64,000 bases of DNA from Rotaria macrura (GCA_900239685.1 OENT01000299.1:62001-126000), one strand, 5' to 3'. Shown: positions 40,601 to 55,298, numbered from the stretch's first letter. The notes: a model not told the origin generated them from the letters alone. Translations and numbers: made by a program.

Positions 40601-43600
40601 AGTAATGAATGGTTCTCTCTGTTTTTTTTTCGGGTTTCATCTTTCTATTTTACCAATGATAAAAACGAAAGCGTGGTCGCCAACTAGGTGCCTTTAAAAT
40701 AGTTTGTAGTGCACAAGCAAGATTAACGAATCCATAGCATAATAGAAAAAACCTAGAATAAAACATAGTAAACGAAAAGAAAACAGTTAATTGTTTTGAT
40801 TTTGATGTAATATTATAAATTGAACAATGCTATAATCAGTATTTACATCGATAAAAGTGCTGTAAGTTTATCAACATCAGCAATCAATATTCCACATTCA
40901 CAAATAGCTAATGTTAGAAAAAGTGCTGGTATTGGTTCACCTCGATATGATCTTGCGACTGGACGAAGTATTGGTATCAGATCATCTTTTGCTACGGCTT
41001 GTAAAAGTCTTGGTGCACCTATGTGTTTGTTTTTTTAACATAGAAGTCAATGAAATAGCATTCATTCATTCATTGAAAAACATTCACCTGTCAATGTTTG
41101 TAAAGCAGCTCCAACAGTTGAACAAAATGCTCCTATTGTAATAACCCATTTACTTGGCCAAGCCAGAACTGCCATTACCAATTGTTTATTAATACTATCA
41201 CCAAATTTATCCCGTAACAAGGAACCATGTGTACAGGCTGCCAAAAATATGACATTTGAAAAATCTATAAGAGAAGAGACAAAAAGAAAAAAATTCAAAC
41301 ATATAAATCAATGAAAGATTCACAGGCGTCAAAGAAGATCGATCGCTCTTTCCTTTCAACCTCTATAGATCACTATATGCTGAATAGAAAAATGTCTCAA
41401 CCTGACTGAATTGATACGATCTTTTCAAACTAGGATGTTTAGCTACAGTCGTTTGTTTCTATGAATATCTTAGATCCGTTGCTAGATATGAATAAAACTA
41501 TGCATACAAACAAATGATGTTGTCAATATAGCGGCAATAGTTCCACGTGGAATACTTCGACTTGGATCACGTAAATCTCCACTACGATTGGAACCTGCCA
41601 TGATGCCTATAGTAAAATTCCATGAATGCAATACTAATCATAAATGGAATTATTCATTTCATTACCGGTAACCGATGGGAAATAAATGCCGACAAGTATT
41701 AAAAACGTTGTTATTTCTTGTGCAACTACTTCAAATGTTGGATCACCTTTTACATCACGTTCGATTTCACCCTCAGATCGATAATGTGAGAAAAGATTCT
41801 CTAGAAAACTAAATTCATTATTTTGTATTTTATAGAAAATAAAAGAACGAAATAAGCATACCCGATAATTGCCAATGTTTTAATCCAGGCACCCCTTGTT
41901 CTATTCGAACATCAGGTATAAAATCATTCGATGAACATAATGTATTGGTTGGTTTATTACATATAGCTGAATAGAGTGGACATATTCTGGTTTCATTACT
42001 TTCGTTACACCATTTTTGTCCATGGCAATATCGATATATATCATTATGTAAAACATTGGCTTTTATTAAATGATTTGGATTTGAACCAACAAGACAAATA
42101 CTTTGAAAGGAAGAAAAAAAAACATAAGAAAAGAAATTTTCATATATTTTTTTCTTTGCATTAATTTTATGTTTGAAAATTTACGGTAGATCCGGTGGAC
42201 TAAATGAACTTTTAATAACACCAGCATAAATAGCCAATATAGATATGACAACAGCAAATAATGATAATGGAGCTATTCGTGTTACAAATCGGATACCAAT
42301 CAAAACGCATGTGCCAATAAGTAGAAGAAGTATAGTTCCATATATACGATAATGATTGAATGCAACGGATGGTTTTTCAACATCGTCACCGAAAAGTCGA
42401 CATCTTTCTGGACACATATATTTCTTGGAAGAAAAACAAAAATTATTATCGTTAAGATACAAGAAAACGAAAAAAAACTATTGATTAAAATTTTTACATA
42501 CAACTAAGATTTCAACAGCTCCAACAATATACATGGAAGCGGCAAATGTATTACCAAGATAAAATAATATACCGACGGCACCACCAAATTCAGGTCCAAG
42601 TGAACGAGATATCATAAAATATGCTCCACCAGCTGGAACCAAACCATTCGTAGCAATGGCTGCCATTGAAATTGCAGTTAATAGAGTCTAAACAAAAACG
42701 AGAGGAATTTAATTAAAAAACGTTTTTCTATTTCTTTGTTTTTTTGTCTTGCGTACACATGAACTACAAATAAGAACAATTAGTAGTGTTTGAAGTGCAC
42801 CAGCAATACCAATTAACCAAAAAAGACGAATAAATACAATGACACCTAAATTAGATATAAGAATTGATTTCCAATAGATTATTTAGTAAACGAAAAATAT
42901 TTTACCGAAAATATTTTGAACACACGGAAGATAGACGCCAAATATTGTACCCAGATTTGCTGATTTCTAGAAGAATATAAATGTAAAATTATTCCAAACG
43001 GAAGAATTTTTCATTTTCTTTTTAATTCATCAAAACAACAAACTTGTTCAGTTCCTGTCGTTTTTTCAGCTTCAGCTGGATTTGGCACAATGCCACCTTT
43101 ATAATTGTAGAGTTGATCAAGTACAGTTCGTGGTCGATGATCACGTTCCTTGAAAAGAAAAAGTTCTCTAGTGTTTTATTCTTTAATTGTTAAAAGCACG
43201 AAGGTGTTTCTTTTTGTACGTACTTCATAAATACTTTCATTGAATTTCATGGAAAAGTCAGATGGTGCTTCCGTTTGTAATGGTGTTTTTTCATGTTCAG
43301 CTGCTGAATTCGTATTATTAATAGTATCTAGAGAGATAGTTCGCGTTTTTTTTCTCGAAGTATTCTCGAATAGAAAAATATATGATTTACCACTTTCATT
43401 GGCATCCGATACTTCAGCTGATTTAATAACAACAAAACGTCCACTTTTTTCCGTCGATGATAATGAGCCTAAGTTAATGAAAGACGTACATGAATTTCCT
43501 TTGTTTTTCTTTGAAAAAAAATGTATCTTTTGCTCACTCATTACATATAGTCAATACGTCTTAGTTTACCTTTACTAATTCAAATGAAAACAATTCGGAT

Positions 43601-44036
43601 TTTTTTCCTCACTTGCTACGTTATTACGGCTATAAAAGGGAGCAAAGAGCAAATAATCGAATATGACATTTATATCCATTATTCAAGTGAAAATATTAAA
43701 AAAAGTATGCAAGAAGAACATAGATGAAAGAGCAATTAATAATACATAGCAGATTCTTTATAGTCGACATCATCATCATCATCATCATAGAGCAATTAGA
43801 GAAAGGTCATTCCATTCGTTTTTAGTCATTAAAAGTGTATTAATAAAAAATATTTTCAATTTTTCTGTTTTTGTATACAAACCTTGTCGAGAAGACGATG
43901 AGCAATCATCTTGATTGGTATTATTTTGTTGTTGTGAAGAATTTCGATTATTTTCATTGAACTTAACTCGACATGGTGATCGACTTGATGAGTTCAATCC
44001 TTGTTCTTGTTTGTTTCCTTCGTTTGCAGTTTCCAT
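37604..44036 (-). CDS. K-Cl cotransporter (SLC12A4-7 type)
   Basis: Twenty-three exons from ATG at 44036 to TAA at 37604, about 1150 residues. The membrane part reads like [23 protein letters not shown] (first helix, with the K-binding QN), [37 protein letters not shown] (sixth helix, KCC rather than NKCC form), then [10 protein letters not shown] Cys-rich, glycosylatable loop lies at about 41880-42180. The long cytosolic C-terminus has the KCC blocks [38 protein letters not shown] and the end [12 protein letters not shown]. KCCs carry K and Cl out together and set cell volume and chloride level. The N-terminal 100 residues are Ser/Asn/Gln-rich. Exon 2 (43468-43224) holds a 63-nt stretch that could be a retained intron. 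The poly(A) signal begins 2 nt past the stop. One intron (about 39245-40048) is long. It is equally related to KCC1-4. Confidence 0.93.
39309..39334. repeat. (TTTA)n microsatellite in a transporter intron
   Basis: About six TTTA units within the roughly 0.8 kb intron of the K-Cl cotransporter gene. Confidence 0.8.
43312..43374 (-). other. 63-nt in-frame optional intron in transporter exon 2
   Basis: On the minus strand GTAAAT...CTCTCTAG spans about 63 nt, which is a multiple of three without a stop. Either splicing or retention therefore keeps the frame. Its size matches other introns here, but the peptide it would add ([16 protein letters not shown]) has no KCC counterpart I recognise. Confidence 0.45.
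43768..43788. repeat. (CAT)n microsatellite in transporter intron 1
   Basis: Seven CAT units in the first intron of the K-Cl cotransporter gene. A short (CAA)n tract lies upstream at 44953-44966. Confidence 0.8.
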
Positions 44037-44050
44037 GATTCTAATACTAA
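44037..44050 (-). other. Acceptor-like site just before the transporter start
   Basis: On the minus strand TTAGTATTAG ends at 44041, and AATC and the ATG follow, so only 4 nt separate the site from the start codon. Confidence 0.35.
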
Positions 44051-46903
44051 CATATAGATGAATAATTTATTTATTCAAGAGAAGAAAGAAAATAAACAGA
44101 ATGGAATTTTATTTTCTATTCTTTTTGCTGTTTTTTTCTTCTTCTCATTCTGTATCTACCTGATTATAAAGTAGCACAAAATATTGATTATAGTAACCGG
44201 AGTAATCGTCGAAGATATATGAATATTAATGACAGCAGTATAGTGTCTTTAATGCTTCCTTATAATCTAGTTGGACTTGTTGCGTTCTTCGATTTTTTTT
44301 CTTCTCAGCTTGCAATTTGTCGTTCTGAAGTAATTCGTTGTTCTTGAGAATACTGCGTTAGTCTTGTAAAGATTCTCAACATCATTTGAATCATGAAGAA
44401 ACATAGAACAACATAATCAGAAGATGAGACCTAAATAACTTGATGGTTACTCATCTGAAATATAGGATGGAAAAAGAATCATTAATGTATAAATAGAAAG
44501 CAGGTCATTAGCTCACTTATTTCTATCATTTCTTAATCTTTCATGATACAAACATAACAACTTATAAAGAGGGAGAGACAGATTCTCAGTAAAGATGTAC
44601 ACGCAGAAGAAAAAAAATGTAAACATCATCATAAAGAACTTTGTATACGAACTTGTCTAGCCTAGGGCAATGAATATGCGTTTTCTAAACCAGAGCGAAT
44701 AAATCCATTACTAGTGAAGTATGACAATGGTAATTCTCAATCTACACTGTAATGCTCGAAAATCTTGTGCATCGTTTTTCTTACAACCGCATTGTTTTTC
44801 TCTTTTCTTTTCTCTGTAGACTGCTACTATCTTGTTTCTGTAGCTTCTATATCTTCTGCATTGCTCTTTTCCTTCTGATTTTCAAGAAGCATTGACTCGT
44901 TGTCACAAACAGAAAAATAACAAACACATCATCGGTTAAAACAGCAGCAGCGACAACAACAACAACACGAACAACAAAAGAGGGAATGAGATTGACACGA
45001 GTTTTAATGATGATTTATATAAGTGAAATAAAGAAATAATACAATATACCTGATTGAAAACTCATCGTTGGATATTTATTTACTCAGTACAATCAGTTCT
45101 TCGTTCATTTCCTTTACAACGGTTTGATAGAATTATATTTGCCTCGGAAAAAAACGATTCCACTCCGAAAAATCTATATAAACAAGCATCTCTCCGACTC
45201 AAACTCATCTTAAACATGATTAAATAAAATAATTGATTTTCCTGTTAAATTCTTTTCTTTTTCTTTTTCTTAGCATTTCTAGTTTCATGCCTTGTATGAT
45301 GAATCTTTCGCTCGATGTGCTCAATAAATACGGTCTACTGGCGTTCTGTGCAGAAATCAGTATCTAACATAAGATTAAAAAAACCGACAGATAGCAGGTT
45401 ACTTCACCCTTCTGTTTTTGATGAAACTAATTCATAATATTTATATACAGATAGTTACCATATAAAATATTTCTTCCAAGTATCTTTTTCTATAACTTTC
45501 TATTTGATTTATTTTTCATGTTATATATACGACTGCTTATATCTATGTTTGTTTCAAGAGATCCATAAAATGAAAAAGAAAACCTTACAATATATACCAC
45601 ACGACTAGGATATTTTTCTTGGTATCTATTAATGTGAATGCTTATCAATGCTCAAATCATGATTGAATATGAGAATGGTAGTAATTATCCTTTTTGTGGG
45701 TTCGCTGTTTTTCAAACACGATGAAGTCAACAACAACAAGGAATTCTAGACTAACAATAAATAGAAGGATCATATGCTATCCATATATACAGATAGACTA
45801 GTAAACATACATATGGATATAAACTCGATCGATGTGTAGTAAAAGTCCAATATTCACTATCGTCTATAAACATTAGTTTTCTATTCTGTAAATACGTGCA
45901 CTCTCGTGTCGGGATCACAGCTCCTAACAATAGATTTTCTTGATTTCCTATGCAGGAAACTGTTCATAGGGTGCCTGTCAAATTAATACTCGATTGCGAT
46001 GCAAGGCAACACGACGAAAAGACAAGGGGCAAAAATAATAATATAAGCAATGGCACATTTCATCGTACTCTTTCAAATATAAACTTCAATTATATTCCGA
46101 CAAAGAACAGCTCCATCTTGCCATTACAAGAGGGAATGCTGTTGGCACTTATAGATATTTTTTGGTCGTTCTTCTGTCTTCACCCCTCTCTCTCTCTCTG
46201 CTTTCGGGAGCTTATGTTTTGATAGTCAGAATATTATTAGTAATAACTATGAAAGATAATCATCGAAGAACATCGGGATCATAAACATTCTGTCTGCTTT
46301 CAATAGTCTAATACGACATCGAAATGATGATAAGGTCACATTTCATCAATATACACTATATAATTGATAGGATTTTTCTTGTCATCAAATCATATCATGA
46401 AAATAAATAAGACGGTTTTAAGTCAATCAGTACTTGTATTCTAATTCAATAATAGTATTTCCATGACACAATGTACTATATTAGACGAGAGAATGATTTT
46501 ATTTTTACTGCAACTATAAAAGCAATAATGAATGGCTGTGAAATATTATTACTTTGATTGTTTCTTCTTTTTCCGCTTCTCGCGCTTCCTCTGTCTTCTT
46601 TGCTTTTGAATTAATCAATTAAATTTTATCTTTTCTTTTCTTCTTTGAATCTAAAAATAGTTTATCATTCCTTAACCTTGGAAGAATCTATATCATCTTT
46701 CGATAAGGTAGAATATCAATTAATACATGTCTCCTACAGTATAATGATCGTTTTCTAAATAATACGATAAAAAGAGGTCGCCGATGGTTGTATTAAGGCG
46801 AAGTCCATTGCTTAACGACCATGTTTACAAGTGTTTTTCACATGCATATAGTAAAAAAAGCCACTTCACTCGACAACAGTATCAGTTCTTCTATTGATCA
46901 AAC
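44051..46903. other. Divergent intergenic region, 2.85 kb
   Basis: Lies between the 5' ends of the K-Cl cotransporter (-) and EFHC2 (+), so it should hold both promoters. It includes C/T-rich patches (44760-44880, 46180-46205) and a (CAA)n tract at 44953-44966. The frame at 45950-46222 (+) has no recognisable product. No core promoter motif could be assigned with confidence. Confidence 0.5.
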
Positions 46904-49900
46904 ATGGCGTTACCATTTTTACCTGGCAACACATTCGATCGTAAAGTAATTATCAATTGTTTAATTAAAAAAACAAAAGTTAAGCATATCTCTTTTCGTT
47001 TTCTTCAAAGATCGGCAAAGATAAATATCATTTAACACATCAATTTGATAAGTACAATGGTGTAGGCATGTTAACAGGCAATAAATTGGGTGTTGGTGGT
47101 GTACCATTAGCGGGAGAAGATCTTCGACCGACGAATTCTGTATATCCACGAGGTAGAAATCAATCAATAAATATATTTATCAATCGATAGATAAACAATT
47201 GAAAATTTTAACCGAATTTATTATTTAGGAGAAGGACCTGATCGACCAGCTTGGCTTGCTTTTGATAAACAAGTTCTATGTTTTGATGCATATTTTCAAG
47301 AATCAATAACTGAACGTCGAGAAGAGCAATATCGTATACGAAAATGTCGAGTTTATTTCTATCCAGAGGATGACACAGTTCAAGGTCTTTTGTCTTATTC
47401 CTTTAATATAGTTATGTAAATAATAAGTGCATTATATATGTACGTATGTATTTTTCAGTTGTGGAACAACGTCAAAATAATGTTGGTTTCCCTCAGGGTA
47501 CTATTCTCAAACGTCATCGTGTACCATTACCAGCACCAAATGATGATCGATTCTATACATACGATCTATTCAATGTTGGAGCTGAAGTATCATTCTATGG
47601 ACGTGTATACAAATTAATCGACTGTGATCCATTCACACGAAACTTTTTAACAAAACTTGGTACACGTGTGCCACCAGGTATACAATGACGAATATTGAAT
47701 AGTTTAATCTTGAGAAAGACACACAATATTTATGTTTAGGTTTTTCGGCACCTGAAGATCCGTTTCTTAAACATCGCCAAGTAGTAAGTATCGACTATAG
47801 AATAGACATGCTTATGCTCACTCGCCTTTGATCATCAATACACTAATAGTGATTCTGTATAAAAAGAAAAGTCTTTAGAAGATCTTGTTCTCATAGAAAA
47901 CAAAAACTTTACTATTTTTGAGCAGCAACATCTTATTGTGATCGAGTAAGATGCTTTTTTCATAATTATCATCGTTGTTCTAAAATATTCAATTTACAAT
48001 TTTCAAAAAGCTGCATGACATATAAGATTTTTCTTATTTCAAAGTTTCTTTGAAGTAATTAGATTCTTATGTATTCGTTCGACAGAAGAATTGAAGAGAT
48101 TATACTTAAGAGCTTTCTATAATGCTAGAATATCGATTAAATATGTGCGACATAAGCTTATTAGAACATAAGCAATTATTAGTACCATCGATCGGCTGGA
48201 AGATGAAAAGCGGACTCAGAAAGAATGGTCTGAATGACATTCAATAAGAAGAGACATGATGCGAGACATTTGTTCTTTCCTTTAAGTCATGGTATTACGG
48301 TTAGTGCAAACGGATGTTTGTTTTTATTGTCGATCAAATGTCAAAATAAATAGGCAATGCTATGTTTTTTAAGTGTATATGTTTCAAAATTTCGAAAAAC
48401 TCATACTTGTAGATGCAAGGGTAGAATCGGCGAATGGTTCGACAATAGATTTCAAGACTCAAACAATTAAAATAACACATGTAGCTATCTATTGTCTAAA
48501 CAAAATAAGCGCTTGAGTTACCTTAGTTTTCATGCTTCTTGCTTGTCTTCATTAGTGGATACAAATTCGTTTTTATCAGTAGTTTTAAAGTAATAGTCGA
48601 ATCAAATAACGTCTATTTATTTTATGTCATTCGTTGTTAACATATGAAACAAAAAAAGAGCTGAAAGAGAACAGAAAAAAAATAACGAGAACTAGAAAAC
48701 GAGATAATCTAAACATAAGCAACGACGAGGTAAACGATAACCCAATTAGAAATACATTGCTATGGCGGAATTCAGAAAACGTCAGAATGAGGTTAAGACA
48801 TGATGTGTAAGCAATCAATGAAACCAGCAAGTAAAAACAGTCAACAATATATCAAAAATAATTCCTGGAGCGTCACACATATCTAGATAAAAATATGTCC
48901 TTCATCGTAATGATGACCTTTTCCCCGTAGCATATGCGTGTAATATTATTGCACAGCGTCAAAACTGAAATGCGTCTCGATGAAAAGAATGAGAAGAAAA
49001 GAAAAACCAAAATTTTCACGTAAGAAACACTTTGGAAAAAGAATGAAGTTGATTTTGTGAATCTTGATATCAAGGCATTTCAAGGACATTATATTTTTTT
49101 TTATATACTCTGAATGAAAATGTCAAAGAAAATTAATGGCTACCTCGTTTCTTTTACTCAATGTCGTTTATAAATTTTACTTAAACATACTAATCTGTAG
49201 AAATCTAGCAAAGTTTTATATTTGATTGTGTATCACTCATAATTATGAAAATATATGTTCGTAATCATTTAGAAAAATCTAATTGTGTTCGAATGTATTT
49301 TTGAAATTCCTTACTCACATTTGTCATCTGTCAGTATATGAAGACATATATATTTTATGTAATCCTAAGACCAAAAAAAAAATAGAAAATCTCTTTTTAG
49401 CTAATTAGTATAAGATAATTGTCGTGACTGATGTTGGTTATTATCTAATCCTTGAAATTACCTCGTGACATCCGATGATAGTTTCTTTTTGTTAAATAAT
49501 TATGTCTTGAATAATCTAGGCCGATGGTACTCAAAATCCACTTCGTCCATATGAAAAAATCGATTCATTAAAACAATTTATTAATCATGATACACATGTG
49601 TTACGTTTTTGGGGCGTTTGGGATGATACGGAAAGTTTATATGGTGATGTACGAAACTTTGTTGTACATTATTTTCTTGCAGGTAATCAAATGAACCGAT
49701 AGATTATTCTGTCAAACCAAGGACGTGTATATTTATTCATGATTATGTAAACGTTTTGCTCGTTCATAGATGACACGATGGAAATGCGCGAAATTCTTCC
49801 ACCAAATTCTGGTCGTGATGCACCACCAACATACCTTTCTCGGAAGAAATTACCGAAAGATTTCAATGGATTACGTTTACCAGGTGAAAATGCTCAACGA

Positions 49901-52900
49901 ACAGTACTCAATGTATTTGGACAATTAAATAAGCAACGTTGGATTCTTGATAATCTAAAAGTAAATGAAAAAAAGGAAACTTTGAAAAAAAATATCATAT
50001 TTTCTTTTTCATTCAATTCTGTAGACAGGTGCTTTAGATCAAAAGTATTATACAGATCAAGATTTAGCTATTGGTCAATTAATCAATGTCTATGGACGTA
50101 AAGTACTATTAACTGATTGTGATGAATTCACGAAAAACTATTATCGTACAAAATATGGTGTTCAAGATTTCACGCCAATTAATTATAAAAAAGGTGGTGA
50201 TTATCAAATAACGAGACAAAGCTATCCATGTAAGAATTGTAGTTAAAATAAGATGAAAGAGAAAAACAAAACTATTTCTGGATTTCTACGTAGATACTGG
50301 CTTTGGTTCAGAAGAAGATTCACTCAACTCAACGAAAAAACTGCTTCCAGAACCAGTTAAGAAAGATTTCAATAAATTCATGGGATTTGATCGGTAAGTA
50401 ATGTTTTTTTGTACAGCCGTAAGTTCAATGTTTATGAAAACTTTCAAGAATATGATTTTGAATGTTCATAAAATTTCTTCTCATACTAAGTGTTTCAATG
50501 AAGAAGTACACAACACTCATTCTGTAATTACCTCATGAAATAGATTAGTAGACATTGTACGACAGGAAGAATTTTTGTATCCGGATTTAGTGTACAAGCA
50601 TATTTCGATAATCTTTATGAAATCGTCGCATCGCGATGTAGCGATCGTCTAGTAGATGGAAAAAATTGAATTATTTCATGATTTAGAATAGCCTGCATAT
50701 TTCTTCGATACCTCGGGTAATTCAATTGGAAACTTACAGATCTGGTCTAGTGTTCATCGAAATTTTCTTTTCGGAAAAAAGTACTTCCATAATATCTCGT
50801 TAGGTTCTGTTTGAGACATTAATCTTCGAGGCACTTCATTTCATAATGCTACATTCATAGATACAACTGCTACTCTAGAACCATGACTATTCATAAGCAG
50901 GATGAGAAGATTACATGGTCACTGAGCAGCAATGATTATTTCAAAGTACAATAACGACTCACAAGATCACATGTACGTGCATTGCAATATATTTCGACTT
51001 GTTTTTTGAGTTGTCGATTTCAGACAAGCAAAACGTTTGTGATTTGTCGAAGATTATACCATGATTGATACTAATGCAGTTTGCAATCTAGTATCTGATG
51101 GATAGACATCAAACATTGAACATGACAGTAAAAAGATGTTCTATCGCCTCTATTAATTTAAATTGATTTCAAATTAATTTAAGTTTTACACATATCATTC
51201 GAGAATGAAGATTGTTATATCTATTGAGTCGACACGAATGTCAATATCCAGTATCAGAAATTCAAATCTATTTTAATTTAATTTCTCAATCATATTTATG
51301 ATTAACTAACATTCATTCACATTTCTTTACAGTCAAGGTCTTGAAAGTAACGTACTTCGGTTTATGGCTAAAATTATAACTAAAGATCCAATCCAAGCCA
51401 ACCGCCGCTTTATTATCTTGTATTATCTTGCCGATGATACCATCAATATTCATGAACCGCCAATGCGAAACTCTGGTAATAAAAAATAAATTAATGAATG
51501 AATGTTAATCATCGAAATTTGAAATATTCATTTTTTTTCTTGTCTATTGTTTCTAGGTATCGAAGGTGGTAAATTTCTTGAACGACAAAAAGTTAAAAAA
51601 CCTAATCAACCACGACATCCACTTGAAGTATCCGAATATTTCGGTGGCACAGATTTTTATGTTGGAGCACGAGTCATCATAAATAGTTTTGATTTTCATA
51701 TATATGATGCTGATGAATATGCTTTTAAATTAATGGAAAAAGAATCCTATCTATTTCCTGTTGCAAATCAAAAATTTGTCTTAGACAAAATACGTCTATT
51801 TTTAACCAACAATCCTGATGCTGTAGCACAATTCGAACAGTACGATCCTCAACGTAAAGGTTATTTTGGCTATGAAACATTCTTTTGTTTAATGAAAAAT
51901 ATTGTTGGAAGTGTTTTGGTTGATCATGAAATAATAACTCTTGCTCGTCATTATGCACAGAAAATTTTGAAAGAACATGATATCTATTCCATTGTTGGTG
52001 TTGCTCAAGAACATTTAAGAAAGAATAATTACGAACATTTGTTACCATTGAAAGAAAATTTCATTAAACGAGATCGAAAGTAAAATTTTTCTTCTAATTT
52101 TGACATTTGTTGTTATCTCTATGAATATACTACTTGCTATTATTTAGTCGAAGTGGCCGACTACCAGCTGAAGAAGTTCGTATCGCGATACGTTCTGTTC
52201 ATGTTCCATTGCCTGATTATCTTTTAAATACACTTTTAAGTCGGTAAGTTAAAATTGAAAATTAAATTAATCGTAGCAAGTTTCAACGACGTATATATCT
52301 ATTGAAAACTAGAAAATGACCTTAGACGATTTCGATTAGCAAGATGAACTTTTGAATTGTGTGGCAAAAAAGAAAATCATGATTCTAAGAAAGATCATTA
52401 AAAAAAGTAATTAAGTATTAGAATGCATCATTTGATGCCGTTAGTAACAACACATCATGAACCATCGAGGTATTGCTTGACATTAAGAATATCATCGGGA
52501 ATGTAGGATAAAGAATGAATTAAAGGTTTTAAAGATAATACACATGAAATTAGCTCGATATCTCTGACGACTATCATAAATACATTAACTAATGGTATTG
52601 CAGATTCTGTCACTAGAATCGTGATGCTGTTTGTTGAGTAATATTTCATATACCAATTTTTTTCTACCCTTAAAACTTCAGATGATCAACTTACAAACAT
52701 AAAGAGTTTCTTAAGCTTCAAATTTAGGCAACTGAAAAAGAATAACAAGTTCCTTACTCGACAAAACACAATAACGATTATGTTGAATATAAAATTCTAG
52801 TTATATTTTGGCACAATATGTTATTTACTTTATCCTAATGTATAATATCGATCACGCATATTGTGTCTGAAATATTTTGAATCGTTTCTGTATGTCTCCG

Positions 52901-54017
52901 AGATCTGCATGAAATTTAAATACTTCTCTAAAAAAAATATAGATATATATGTGTTTGTATATAACGACGTTTTTCTCCTTGAAGAAATCTTATGATCAGC
53001 TGAATATTAGGATGATTATATTGCACTCGTTAATAAAAAAAACGATTATGACATCACGAGAGACGTCAAAGGAAACATTTATAGATTATATACACACCAT
53101 TGAGGAATAGTTATGGTATATCGATTGTGTGCGTACCGATCGATACAATGCGCACGATAGGACTTGGCCCCTTTTCAGCGTTGCATGTATCATGGCGGCT
53201 TTCACAGATCTTTTTAGACGAAGTCTGTTACGAATGACAGAATCGAATCGAACTCATTTATGAGATGAACTTTTAACAGATATGATGTTGTAAAGAATTT
53301 CTGTCAGTAACAATAATTATCTGTTATTGTGTACCTTCCTTCCTTTACTTGAAAGTATTCTAATTAAATCCATAAATATAGACAAAATGTATTCGAGACA
53401 ATCTTTCATAAGAAGAAATAAACATCATAAACGGAACAACTAGCGGTAGTCTCGAGTTATGTCTATTATGAGAATATACGATCATAAACTACTGTTGTTG
53501 AAAATTATTCTAATAAAACATTCGGCTTGTTTTTCATATTGTCTACATTATTGAAAACTCATTCATCGTACAAGTACTTTCAATAATAGTTTCGACAATA
53601 ATGAACGACAAATCATTAACTATTGACAATCATGTCTTAGATCACTTTTTTTTATACTATTTTCGATCAATATTTCTATAGGTCACTTACAATTATTTTA
53701 TATCAAGATGTTTATTTTTGTTATTCTTTATTAGTATGACACAACAAGATGGTTCTATTGAGTACAGTGATATACTGAGTGCCTTAAATTGGCGTGAAAT
53801 GCCTGTGTCGAAGCCAATACCAACGAGTGAACATGAACAAGATGATTTTGTTGTGTCACATCAAATCGAAGATCCGAAAATGTTAGATACAACAACACAT
53901 GAACGTAAAAAATTCAACGTAGAATATAGTTTGATGCTTCAAGATCTTGGTATAAATGCGTCACATCCAATATCAACCGTAGGTACATCCGATAATTGTG
54001 ATGATTGTAAAAACTAA
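46904..54017 (+). CDS. EFHC2: EF-hand domain-containing protein 2 (EFHC2), three DM10 domains
   Basis: Thirteen exons, about 780 residues (human about 750). The start MALPFLPGNTFDRK (exon 46904-46945) matches the known EFHC2 N-terminus, which fixes the ATG. Three DM10 domains follow: FDKQVLCFDAYFQE to CDPFTRNFL, VLRFWGVWDD to LLTDCDEFTKNYY, and VLRFMAKI to IYDADEYAFKLM. The C-terminal region has one EF-hand-like loop, DPQRKGYFGYET, whose last position is Thr instead of Glu, so calcium binding is doubtful. EFHC2 and EFHC1 are ciliary proteins placed inside axonemal doublet microtubules. Most introns are 50-90 nt, but three are long: 47784-49519, about 50395-51333 and about 52246-53733. Exon phases agree at every join I checked. 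The next gene downstream on the same strand, MNS1, is also axonemal. Confidence 0.92.
47784..49519 (+). other. Long EFHC2 intron, 1.7 kb
   Basis: Donor GTAAGT after the exon ending in HRQV and acceptor AATCTAG before the exon starting ADGTQNP. AT-rich, with small minus-strand frames of low-complexity hydrophobic sequence that do not look real. No transposon ends were seen. Confidence 0.6.
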
Positions 54018-55290
54018 ATATTATTATTATTGACTATGCAACAACTGCTGATTCTTATTCCATTAAAAAAAACTCATCATATTTACTCATTATATGGTTT
54101 TCTTTTTTTTTTTCGATTTTTATTTTCAACGAATAAAATTAAAAAAATACTTTGGAAGGAAATAAAATCAAAGTATTTATTGAAACAACCAGTAAATCAT
54201 TTTCATGTTTAATACACAAAAAATATTGGATTGATCATTTTCTTAATTTGTACTGTTGTGAAACTCTTAAGACAAGTGTCTTTACCACCTATGAAGTGCA
54301 ATTCATCAAGGCTCTTGGTGCATACCAGACACAAAAGATGCCTTTTATCATAACTATCAACAAGTATATTCTCTCGTGTGTCACATTATCAATCTAATGA
54401 AAGTAAAAACATGTGCTACATGCATCCGTCATGTACAGAAATAGGACTGATATAAACTTTAAAAGAGTAATTAATTAGCTTATCGGGCAGTATGTGATTG
54501 TTTGTTTATTCTCTTTTTAAATTGAAGCACATGAAGAAATCATTTATTTTCATTAACTTTTGCGATAAATGTTAGTTAGATCCAATTCAGAAAACTTGAA
54601 GAAAAATTCGATATGATAATAGTCTGCTATGGTAACAAACAAATTTTCGAAGTATATTGATCAAAATATGGTCAGTACATAACGATGAAGACAAATCGAA
54701 CCAAAGAAATATAGAGAAACATTGAATTCAGTACTTGAAACTGAAATATCTAGATAGTTGCTTAGTAAAAGTTATGATTTTGGTTGTTTTGAAGTGGAAA
54801 AAAACAAGACGATGTGCGCAAGACTCTCTTTCTCTCTATTCCAAACTTTAATACTACAACCAAAAGAAACATTGTTTCGCTGTTTGAAACAACTTGTTAG
54901 TTACCAAACAGGGTTTTTATGAATTAAAGTTTGATGTAGAAATAATTCTATATAACTGTCGACATCTACTGATAAATTATTATGGATAACTGTATAAAAC
55001 ACTAGAATGAATATAGTGTGCTTTTTTTTAATCGAATATATTTTCCCAGTAGAAAAAAGCTACATTGAAATATAAATATGAAATTCGAAGGTCAATGCTA
55101 TAGAAGAATTATAAAAAATGGAGAAAAAACAGTTCTTCGCTAGCCTCATCAAACACAATAATAGAACAATCCATGTGAAGCTGACATAGTTTATTTTTCT
55201 ATTATTCTAAACATTTGAGGGGAAAAGATTTTTTTAATGAATATGGTAGGCTTGTTGTAGACAATGCTCGAATTTATACATGTCTCTTGT
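54018..55290. other. Spacer between EFHC2 and MNS1
   Basis: About 1.3 kb, AT-rich, with no gene recognised. It should hold the EFHC2 3' UTR and the MNS1 promoter. Frames at 54030-54397 (+) lie in the 3' UTR and look like chance. Confidence 0.5.
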
Positions 55291-55298
55291 AGGCGTCA
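55281..55298 (+). other. Acceptor-like site just before the MNS1 start
   Basis: TGTCTCTTGTAG ends at 55292, and GCGTCA then precedes the ATG at 55299. It suits a spliced-leader acceptor or a 5' UTR intron end. Confidence 0.45.

Noticed and set aside
40820..41141. Plus-strand frames of 72 and 76 codons
   Set aside because: Antisense to K-Cl cotransporter exons encoding the block [16 protein letters not shown].
51725..52048. 107-codon minus-strand frame
   Set aside because: Antisense shadow of EFHC2 exon 11, which encodes the third DM10 domain and EF-hand region.
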